A stretch of DNA of 64,000 bases, taken from positions 10,540,001 through 10,604,000 of the forward strand of contig OX335657.1 of NCBI GenBank assembly GCA_946894095.1, read 5' to 3'. The notes under the pieces were generated by a model. That model was not told where the DNA came from and made no database searches. It was given only the letters and a program-made list of their open reading frames with translations. Shown piece by piece: positions 21,001-33,000 of the stretch. The stretch comes from Incurvaria masculella. Its lineage: Eukaryota; Arthropoda; Insecta; Lepidoptera; Incurvariidae. The stretch's first letter is position 1. Every line of letters starts with the position of its first letter. Position numbers and translations under genes: made by a program.

Positions 21001-24000
21001 TTTGTTATGAATGTGGCTCTCAAATTTTTTTTCTTTAATTGGACTCAAATATCGAGCATGGTGGTAGTAAACTAGGAGGTCGCGACAAAAATGGTAACGA
21101 TAACGTAAACGGTTGAAACTGTGTTCACATATTATATTTTTACAACTAGCCATACCCTTAATAATATGTCAACCACTGTTACTAAACGCAAATAGACTTC
21201 CTGGAAAACGGGCAGCAGCCTTGTCTAGGAGCTAAAAATGAACTCAAAAGCTAACAGCGCAATCACAAGACATATCCCGTTGTTTCTGTTGTGTTAAATG
21301 CTGTACTAATACATTATAATGTAATAACAATAATAAATAATAAAGACCAACCTTTCTGAAGCTAAATGTGTCAGTCTGCCTGCGCCAAGTTATTACGTTG
21401 CCTAGATATGGCACCTGAAAAAGTAGTTATAGTGACAAAAAAAATATCTCAAGTATATAAATGGCTGCAAATAACGCAGCATGAAAGTATTAGCATATAG
21501 TTGTTTGGTAAAACTGAACAAATTGTTGGTTGCATTTCGTAGTTATAGCGATTTAGGTTACAGATATAACATTAGGTATAAAGTATTTAATAAAAAAACC
21601 GACTGGTTATTGTCGTATAATTAATAGAAATCAATATGTCCAGACAATCAGTATATTCATCAGCAGGTATATACGAACATCTATTTTGTATAGGCAATCT
21701 AGCTAACGCAACCACTTGGCGCAGGCAGACCGACATATCTCTGGCCTGTAAACTCTAATTCAGTCATTTACCTTATCGTGACCAAAAATGTCGTGATCTC
21801 CCGGAATATAGGTACTAATGCAATTCTACATCGCTGAATTAATACATCATCGGTTATGCATAATTAAATCGTCAGATATTTTGATCGGTGTAAATCATAT
21901 AGTAACAAACTACAGCTCCATATAGTCTTTCCAGGACTATGCAGCTTAACCCTCGGCATTGAACAAAGATTGCATTTTAAATTGAGGCAGGTTATGACCT
22001 TCCATGCAAATGCAGCAAGAAATTCTTGGCGGGATGGAAATCCATACCGCATAATGAGCTGCCGAATCAACAATATGCCTACCTATTCTTAAGTTTTCGC
22101 TTCTACTTACAGGTGGTATACCTTTGAGTGTGACCATCAAATGTGCCATAGCAGAAGAGTTTTCCTTTGGGTGTTCGGGAATACAGACAGCCATTGACGG
22201 CACAAACCTTGGTGTAAGTTCCACCTCACACTGCGGTGGTTCAATGTCTACGGTTTTTGGGATGTTGAAACGCTTTCCTCATGCCTACTGCTAAAACGTT
22301 CCAGCTGAATCTCGTGACTTGCAATATGGTGCTTAAAATGGACAAAATGTGCCTAGGGGCTGACTTATCTAATTGGAAGGACTAGATCGGAGAATGTGCC
22401 TAGGACATTATAGTAATAATTCATGTTAAATTTTAAAGTTGTTCCAATTACAATAATATATTGAGTTACTTGCGTTGTACAAACGGCATCACTCTAGACT
22501 TTGACCCATTGACACATACGTTTTCCTTGCAAACGCTAATGCCTATTGTGGCGCCGAGGGTGATGCACTCTGTACCTACATATTACATATTATCATTGTA
22601 CCAGTTTTATTTTTCTGGTCTGCCTTAAGTATTGCATTATGTAACATATACATTTTTACATTATCTTATCTTTGCGACATGACTGGGTGAACATGACTTT
22701 AGGTTGAAACCAAGCATTCGTCAAAACTTTAACAGGCACAATCTTTTTTTTAAGTTTGAAAAACATTATTTCTAACTAACATCATAAACTTCACTTTACA
22801 AATTGCAAGTGAACACAATGGAACGATTGTACTTTAACATTCTATTTTGCGTTTTTGTTGTTGTTTTACCTACATAATCTTCAACGTCAAAACAGTGCAA
22901 TACCCCTAGATCAAGTAGATCTCCTGGGCCCCTACTACGAACCCTATCGAGTAGGCGCTATCGATTAGGCGATGTCGCCTGTCAAAAATATTGTATGCGT
23001 TTGACAGATGGTATCGAAAACACTGTCGATACCATCTGTCAAACGCAAACACTGTCGATAGTGCCTACTCGATAGGGTTCGTAGTAGGGGCCCTGTTCAA
23101 TTGAGCTTAGACAGCGAAATCTTATTGTATTACATTTATATCAAAATAAAATCATGATGGATTGAATTAACCTGCGACCGTCGGATTACATGTCGGCTGC
23201 TTGACCACTGAGCTATGCACACCGCCAGGATTTAGTGTCTTTAGCTAACAGAATGAATCTAATGAAACCATCAATTTTTTTAATGTTTCGCCGCTTGGTT
23301 TGTCAGAGCAATAGGGGCTTTGCTAATGATGATGACAAAAGCTTGTACAAAACAGAAGAGCGAATGGAATTCTCTGGAATACCTACTTGTTGTGCAGGAG
23401 GAATGTGCACGCCTATCGGAGTGTTGGGTGAATGCGTCATCGCAGAGGAGTTGTGTTTTGGGTGCGCTGGCATCTCAACTCCCATTATTGTAACAAGTGT
23501 CGGTGTAAGTTTAATGTTCCAACCATTTGCTTCAACAGCAGGATGCGGTTGGGAAAAAGTGTTTGCGAATTTTGCAGTGGAATGTGGCTCTTCCAAGCTT
23601 TTGATTGGATTTTTTAATTGGACTCGAAACTCGCGCATGGCTTGTGGTAGATAACAATGTAATTTCAACATCGCTAAAGTGAGAAAAAAAAAAATTTTGG
23701 TTATGTTATTATACAATCGTCACATTGATTTCCACAACTCCTATCTGAAGCTGAATCCTCGGCATTAAACCAAAATGTAATGATTTGGAATATTTATTTC
23801 GCTTGTAAATGGGGGCAATTCCCCTCACATAATTTCTACTAAGACATTTTCGACGTTATGGCAATCCGTACCACGCAAGGGACAGAATCAAAAGATTTCA
23901 TATTTTGTGAAGTTTTTACTTTTATTTACAGGTGGTTTACCTTTGGGTGTGACCATGGAATGTACCGTTGCGGAAGAGTTTGCTTTTGGGTGTACGGGGA

Positions 24001-27000
24001 TAATGACAGCCCTTGACAGCTCAAACCTCGGTGTAAGTTGCACCTTACACTGATTCAGTGTTTTCTGTTTTGGGTCTTTGAAACGCTGACTAATGCCTGC
24101 ATCAAAATTATTTCGGGTGCTTCTAATGTCTTGTAATATGGGGCTTAAAATTAGGCAAAATTAAGTAGGCACTGAACTAAATAAATTTCAGGTAAAGATC
24201 CCCTATGAGCTACGTAACCTGAGCTACAAAGAGAGACTAGAAGCCCTAAACCTGCCTACTCTGGAGTCACGCCGTTAGAGAGGGGACCTAATTGAAGTTT
24301 ACAAAATTCTCACCTTTAAGTAAGACTGCCCAGAACTGATGGAAATATTTGCACGCAACAAGAATTTTTGTCTTAGAGGCCAAAACTTGAAACTGAAGAT
24401 AACGGCATTTAGAACTAATACTCTTAGGCTGAGATAAATAGTCGTCACCGAAACTAATGCTAACGCAAAGTACTTTGTGACGTCAATTGGCATTCGTCCA
24501 TACAAAATGTGTCAAAGTGAAGTCACAAAATACTACTATTCGTTGGTCTTAGTTTCTGTTACAACTATTTATCTCAGCCTTAAAAACTAGGATATATATC
24601 CAACGGAGCAGTAGAGGCATGACAGAAACTTCCAAAGGTGTGATTAACCCAACGACCACCAATCAACAAAAAAAAAAGGCTGGATAACCGTGTCAAACAA
24701 TATCATTAGAAAACAAAACTATAAATATATCACATAAAATATAACCAGAAAATCATTGGATAGTTAAATAAATATTTTTGGTAAGTTTTCAAGGCAGGTA
24801 ATTATAACACATAGTGTTTTTTTTGTGAATTACTCCAAAATTGAATACTAGTGGTCATTTACACCTGTGTATTGCAACAGTACACCCCAAAGGTTGGTAG
24901 GTACAGAATGCCCTTGGGCGTGGTCCGCCTTTTTAAATATTTTAAAACAGTTGGAAGATATTAAAGAATTATGTTATTATTATTTATTATATCGTAGGAC
25001 TTCATGAAATATGTATATGGATTATTTATTTAGTGCCGAGGTTATCACCTTTTACTTTGAAAAAACTTGTCTTTTCTCTGAAAAAACGTATCTGTTAAAA
25101 AACTGTCTGTCTGTCAGTATAAAATAAACTCAGCTTAAAACAAAAAAAATACATATTCAGAACTTAGGTGTTTTTTTGTTTTAAGCAGAGTTTATTTATA
25201 CGACTAGGTATATTTATTTCTTCTGGATATTGAAATATATTATTTATCATGTAATAACACAGAAGAGGCAATTAAAACAATTTTGTTTGTTGTGCTTTTG
25301 ATAAAAAAATAAAATACTTTTTATTTGCCTTTAACTTATTTACCACAGTAATTTGAGATTTCTCGCCATGGAAAAACACTAAAAAATACCTTTTTGATAG
25401 CATACCGTTTATCATTATTGCCCTCTAGGCCAAGGTCCACATGTATTAACTTTGAAAAAAGATTTTTGGAAAACTTTTTATTTATTATCATTTCAATCCT
25501 GCTCTGCGTGTAAATTTTTATTGTTGAAAAGATAATCAAAGCAATATTCTCTAATTTCTAGCCAAATTTGATATTGAACTGTTGTTATGATCCGTGAATA
25601 GAGGGACGCACAAGTTAGACTATTTAGTTTCTTTTTCACCTGTGAAGGACGGAACGTAAAACACTTAAAAATCGTCAAAAATGATGCATTAAGGATCAAT
25701 AGTTCACAGGATTACGATTTTCTATCAGCCTCACAAGTATCCTCATATCTAATCTTAAACCTTGTTGATGGCAACGTAGTTTGATACCAATGCTAATAAA
25801 GGCAACGTAGCTTGATAAAAATACTAATAAATCTTATCATAACACCAAGCTTTTATCATGAAGTAGTGTATATGTTAAAATACATCAAATGTATATATAT
25901 TCCTCGTTTTGCCAATCGGCCATTGATTGCCGCGAGGCAATTTATTCCTGGCATCCCATACGCACTCCCATGACGACTCATTTGTATCTTATGTTCCCCC
26001 CCCCATATCCGGGCTATGAATCACACAAACGCTTAGATTATAAATTTTATTGGCCAGTAAATTTAAAATCTCGTAAAAAATATTTATTGACGTTCCTCAT
26101 ATTTGTAGTAATGATGCTGATCACTTTGTTCTTTCATTTGGTACTCTTTAGCAATGTTTAGTATATCTAGTGAATTTTTTTATTTTTATTTCATATTACT
26201 TCATATTACTGGCTGGATGTCAGTAGTATCGGTGGGAACGCAAAGCAATCATCTTTAGAACTGGTCGTGAAGTTCATTTGTAATACCTCCCTGCCAAATG
26301 ATTAGGTTGTTACAAAACCAATTCATTCGTACTTTGGGAGAGACACCTCTGCAGCTAGTGCATTCCACAGTCTAACCGACTGGTTGTGAAGTCCCATAGT
26401 AATACCTAACAAATGATTAGGATTCGTGTCACAAAACAATATCAGTGGGAACACAAAGCAATAATCTGTAGAACTGTTAATGAAGTTCATTTGTAATACC
26501 TCCCTGCCAAATGATTAGGTTTCTTGTTACAAAACCATTTCAGTCTGTACTTTAGGGGAGACACCTCTGCAGCTAGTGCATTCCACAGTCTACCCGACTG
26601 GTTGTGAGGTCCCATAGTAATACCTAACAAATGATTAGGATTCGTGTCACAAAGCAATATCAGTGGGAACACAAAGCGATAATCTTTAGAACTGTTAGTG
26701 AAGTTCATTTGTAATACCTCCCTGCCAAATGATTAGGTTTCTTGTTACTAAACCATTTCAATCTGTACTTTAGGGGAGACCCCTCTGCAGCTAGTGCATT
26801 CCACAGTCTACCCGACTGGTTGTGAAGTCCAATAGTAAAAGCTAACAAATGATTAGGATTCGTTTCACAAAACCATTTCAGTGAACTTATCCTACCGTCT
26901 TTATTACTTGCAGGCGGCACACCTATTGGTGTTACTATGGAATGCACCATAGGAGAAGAGTTCGCTTTTGGGTGTACGGGAATAACTACAGCCGTGGGCG

Positions 27001-30000
27001 GAACAAATCTCGGTGTAAGTTCCACCTTGCGCTGCGGTGGTCACATGTCCTACCTACTGCTTCGTGTTGTTGGAACACTTTGACTATAACACTGCTTGGG
27101 GTAATCTGATGTTTGTCAATATTTTGGTTCGAATGTATGTAGGACTTAATCATGACATAATCTCATTGGGGTAATTTTTTTCTTATTTATTTTGCAGAAC
27201 CATTGTAGTAATTGGCACATGTTTATCTATTATGCTACAACCAAAATTTTCTTAGCTTGTATTTAACGCTTAGATTGTATCATGTTAATGATTTCCTTAC
27301 AATACGAGTCTGTCTATGTTTGTGATTTAAAACTGTGGGTAGGTATGTACAGTTGGGGGAATATTCAATGCATGCACCATGTAATTTCTTCGTCACGGTA
27401 GTTCAAAGTAACACTTGGCAAACAACCTGGAATAATTAGCCTCTCAGTGAGCATATCTAAATACGTAGGGTAGGTTGGAAATGAAACAACAACTGGCTTA
27501 AACATGAGTGGACTGAAGCAATTAATCTTAGTTCACAGTGCACAGCAGCTGTTTAAAAATTAAATCCCAAAGACTTTTTTATATTGAAGGAACCTTAAGG
27601 CTGGCTGCACTTTTGATATCGTTTCGTACGAATTGAAGTCGTGTAAACATGTAAAAATACGCATGAACAATTCCGAGTTGTATGGCAGCCCGCACAGTGT
27701 GAGAAAGTCGAGGGGTTAGTCACTCGAGCAAAAAGTGTACACCAGATTCCCAGTAGTCAAGATTTCCTTGGGATTTCTAGATTCCTAAAGATTTCCAAAG
27801 ACTACCAAAGATTCTTAGAGATTCCTAAAGATTTCCAAAGATTCCTGGAGATTCCTAAAGATTTCCAAAGACTACCAAAGATTCTTAGAGATTCCTAAAG
27901 ATTTCCAAAGATTCCTGGAGATTCCTAAAGATTTCCAAAGACTACCAAAGATTCTTGGAGATTTCAAATATACTGGGATTTCGTAAGATTTCTGAGGACT
28001 ACCAAAGATTCCTAGAGACTACCAAAGATTACCTGGATTTTTAAGGACTACCAACACATTTTTGGTACATTCCAATGATTTCGGGATTTCTAAAGATTCT
28101 TAGTGACCACCAACGATTCAGAGACTTATAATTGCGCGTTGCGCGCAGCACGTGTCCGTGACGTCATCGCAGACAGGCGGGCGGCGCGGCCGGCGGCGGG
28201 GGTCGGCACGGGCGCGGCGTCCGCGCGAGGCGGCAACAGCGCGGGCACGGGCGGCGGGGGCGAGCGGCGCCCGCAGGAGACGGCAACGGCGCGGCGGGCG
28301 GGGAGCCCCCGCGCCGTGGCCGTGCGATATTCGTTTTGGACATATTTACCCAGGCGGAATCCGGTTAAATTAGATCCCATATTATCTCAGCGATCTTTAG
28401 ATCAGCGCTGATTTTTTCTTTCCCTGAGGCATTATACAATACCATTTTTGAATCCACAGTACATATTTCACATACTAAATTTCAAGATGAGGTACTCCGC
28501 TCTTTCGAAATCTCTTAGAATCTCAGCCATCATTAGGTCAGGGTTGATTTTTTTTTTGCCTGGGTCATTATAAAAGGCTATATTTGAAACCTTAGCAAAT
28601 ATTTCACGTAGAAAACTTCGCGATTAGGTAGGTACTCTTCTTTTTCGAAATCCCTTGCAGTCGTATTCACTGTGAACCTGTAAAAACTTGGTACGAGATT
28701 AGCACCGGACTAACCATACAAAAACCGGTTTACTTCGACCTTAATACGCGTAGTAAAGTTAGTCCGCCCCGAGCTCGGTTCACAACATACCTACAATCAT
28801 CTAATTATTTAATCAAAATACATACAATAAACACAGTAAACAAACCGGCCAAGTGCGAGTCGGACTCGCACACAAAGGGTTCCGTACCATCGTAAATGAT
28901 TTAACACCAAAAAATCATATTATTTGTATTTTTTTATTATCTTTAAATTTTACTTATTTGTTGTTATAGCGGCAAATTAAATACTCACTCTGTGAAAATT
29001 TCAGCTACGTACTTATTACGGTTCATGAGTAACAGCTTTGTGACAGACGGACGGACGGACGGACAGCTGAGGCTTAGTAATAGGGTTCCGTTTTCACCCT
29101 TTCGGTACGGAACCCTAAAAAGTAGTATACGCATGATAACCTTCTATTCGCTTAGTACGCGTATTAAGGTCGGACTAAACCGGTTTTTGTTTGGTTAATC
29201 CGGTGCTTATCCCGTACTAAATTTTGACAGGTTTACTCTGAATACGGCTGAATATGTTTTGGAATTGTGTCGTCGGGCACACGCGGGGTGCGCGCTGCGC
29301 ACACTCGTGCGCACACGTGTGCGTGATTTCTTCGCAAACTGGCGGCCGCGCCCACGGCCGCGCTATCATTGTTAGATTAGATCCCGTATTATCTCAGCGA
29401 TCATTAGGTCAGCCCTGTTTTTTTTTTGCCTGATGCATTATGCAATACCATTTTTGAAGCCATAATACATATTTGACATACTCAACTTCACGATGAGGTA
29501 CTCCGATCTTTCGAAATCCCTTAGTATCTCAGCCATCATTAGGTCAAAGTTGATTATTTCTTTGCCTGGGCCGTTATAAAAGTCTATATTTAAAAACCTA
29601 GTAAATATTTCACGTACTCGAGATAAGGTACTCTTATTTTAAAAACCTTTACAGTCTTATTCAGAACTAACCTGTCAAAACTTACGTACTGTACTAGAAT
29701 TGCACCGGACTAAGCATACAAACGGTTTAGTCCGACCCCGACAAGATTATCTGAGATTACAAAGACTTTGATCGGATTGCCAATGATTCGCTTAGGATTC
29801 CTACACTCCCTGGGAGTACTCGAGACTACCCAAGATTTTCCTATTCCTCGGACTCCCGCCCAGGATTACTCGAGATTTCCATTAATTTGAAAGGATTCCC
29901 AATGATTTCCTTGGTATTCTCAGATTCCTTAGGATTACTCGGGATCACATAAGATTTCCAGATTCCTCGGACTCCCATCGGATTCCTCGGACTCCGCCTA

Positions 30001-33000
30001 AGATTACCCGAGATTTCCATGAATTTGATAGGATTCCCAATGATTTCCTTGGGATTTCCAGATTCTTTAGGATTACTCGGGATTACATAAGATTTCCGAG
30101 ATTCTCCGGACTCCCACCAGATTCCTCGGACTCCCACCTAAGATTCTTGAGATTCCCAAACGATTGTACACCAGATTCCTTGAGTGAGTGACCCCTCGGA
30201 GAAAGTTGTGCGTGCACGCGCGGCGCATATGTTGAAATAAATCTCAAATTGTTCAGATTTTGTATGCGTTCGTTCGTAAACTTATTGTCCATCAAGAGAC
30301 ATGATCTTGTGACAGTTACTGTCAAGATAAGCTGCTTAGGAGTCATGTTGCACCATTACAATGATGAAAGTGACCAAATTCATATCTTTTACGTTTATTT
30401 CATGCACCCTTTAGGTTCTACGATGGAACTGACACCCCGCCGTAGTCACTGAATCATTAAAGATATTTTATCTAGAATATTATATAATTCATTGAGATGA
30501 AAGAATTTTGAAAATTTGAGGCTTGCCTGAGTTGACCGCATCTTTTAAAAAAAAGATGTGGTTTATTATTGCTGATTTCTTTTTAACCAACCGTTGCGAT
30601 TATGCCAATATGACGAACATAATAGGGACGTTATGTTGATTATAATATAGATGGAAAATGTTTTGCCCTTTTTTCATTCAGACTAGTGTTATAAAATTGC
30701 GGAAAAATCTGGTGCTCTATGCACATTTAACTTCTTCTACTAAATAATAAAATTTTGCATCACCAAAACATTATTATACCTGCAAATGTTTGCACACTTT
30801 TGGGTGATACTTTGGAATGCAAACTCAGAAAAAAGTTTCCAATAAAACTCTATATGTTCATTAAATTTCGATTCAGTCCATTTGCAAAATTATAAATTGT
30901 GCTTATAGGTGTGTCAAAATTATTTCGTGTTAGTGATTCTTTCAGGAAAGAACATTTTTTGGATCAGTTTGTGTTCATCCAAATAGATGGTATTGGTTTT
31001 TTTTATGAATTATGATAGATTGGGGAGTTGGAGCATGTCAAGTGGGCGGTCACAAATTCGTAGCCATGAAGGCTTACCCTTGGTTTGCAGATCCATGGGC
31101 ACACATACTTTTAAAAAAAAGTGAATTGAACCATTAAACTCTACTTTAGATTAACTGATACTTCTCAATCGTTCTTATCAGTTAATTAATTTAGGTAATA
31201 AATTTTTTTAGTTGCGAAAATTAAACTTCCTTGCAGCAATTTTGCAGGTTTTTCTAGGACTCAATTCTGATTTGAGCCATTAGCATAAATCATTGATTTG
31301 AGCAATTCCGATTGTTTGTAACTATACATGTTCGTGTCCTAGTAGGATTCCGATCGTTGCTTGTTGCCTTAAAATAGCACCTATGTGTAGATTTCATAAA
31401 AAAATTAATGAAAAACAAATTACAAATATAAATTAGTATGCAAATACAAAAAGATGTATATCATGGATACAAGTAAAGTTATCGAAAAACCAACTCGTAC
31501 AGACGTAGCTCACACGTGATTTATTTATGGTGCAAAATTAAAAAAAAAATCTTAATTTGACTGAGGAAATAGGCACGAGCCATTGTATGGAACTTGATCA
31601 CCTCATTATCCTCTTAAGCAACCCACTGTCGATTAGATTTTTTTTAATGCAAATCCTGACATGCATATGCCAGCCTGTAACCTAAAGGACTCCAAACGAC
31701 CCGAATGGGCCTTCGAATTTCGCAGCCCCCAGGTTGTACTTTAGGGGAAATACCTCCTGCATTCTATAGTTTACCGACCCTATGGATCCCTGCTAATTGC
31801 GCTCAGCGACGGTAGAATGGGAACAGAGGGATAGCGTAATGCATCTGCAAAGATCATTCTCCGTGGTACACACAATAGTACACAGAAAGAGAACCTCCAC
31901 CCTTTGGAGTTATAGAGTCTTCAAATTCTGGGAATCGGCGACAAGACTCACGGCATGCTGCTGTAGTCAAAGGAGCCAAGCAGGTGCTTAGCTGATCTGT
32001 CTAACAGATGTGAACAATACTTCAGACGAGACGTTATCTGCGCCTCGTAGAGAAGTAGTTTACTGACAACCTGTTCAGTAGTCAGCTTTTTTAAGGCGAA
32101 CTTGGCTTTGTAACCTCAATATGGTGGTGTCCAATATAGCTTTGGGCAGGGGTTTCAGGGCCATAATAAACCTTGGACTCCTGTCCCACGTAATCGTGAG
32201 TAAAGAGGATGCCGATGAAAACTTTTGTTAAGCTAAACTAAAATCTAATCACACAAAACTATTACAAAACTCGGGAACCGCACATCTGTTTATTGTGTTT
32301 GTAACGTGTCGATGAGGTACCTATGTATGTCTATCAATGTATGTCTGGTTGCAGGGGGTATTAGCATGGGAGTGTTCGACGGGTGTTTGGTGGGAGAGGA
32401 GCTCGCATTTGGGTGTACGGGTATCATGACGGCCATGGAGGCCAGCGGGCTCGGTGTGAGTGTGCAATGTTCGTCTGCATGCTTCTTCATTTACCTGTAT
32501 TTATGTTGAGCTGCACTGCCTTTTGATCTAACTGGCTGGAACCAGGTGTAACCGAAAATGGTTACCGAAATTAAGAAAAAAAAACCGGCCAAGTGCGAGT
32601 CGGACTCGCACACGAAGGGTTCCGTACAATTGTAAAAAATAAAACAAAAAAATCACGTTTTTTGTATGGGAGCCCCCTTTAATTTTAATTATTTTTTAAT
32701 CTTACCTATTTGTTGTAGCGGCAAAATAAATACACAATCTGTGAAAATTTCAGCTGTCTACCTGTTACGGTTACTGAGATACAGCCCTGTGACAGACGGA
32801 CAGACAGACGGACGGACGGACAGCGGAGGCTTAGTAATAGGGTTCCGTTTTCACCCTTTGGGTACGGAACCCTAAAAATGGACGCTTATTACATATTAGG
32901 TCGTCTAAAGGCTGGACCCCACCGAAATAGTTAACACATTATCATGATGTTATGTCATCCATTTGATCATGTTCATCCAAATGCATGTGCTTACTGTAAA

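Noticed and set aside
28103..28411. Overlapping open frames on both strands in GC-rich DNA
   Set aside because: Stop codons are rare in GC-rich sequence. The translations are low-complexity Arg/Ala/Gly, and the DNA is a repeat with a second copy at 29275.
30420..30452. Possible seventh alternative ACADM exon (donor-like text on the - strand)
   Set aside because: Only a few bases resemble the GGTGTAAGTTCCA donor region in reverse. There is no coding sequence with FGCTG next to it.
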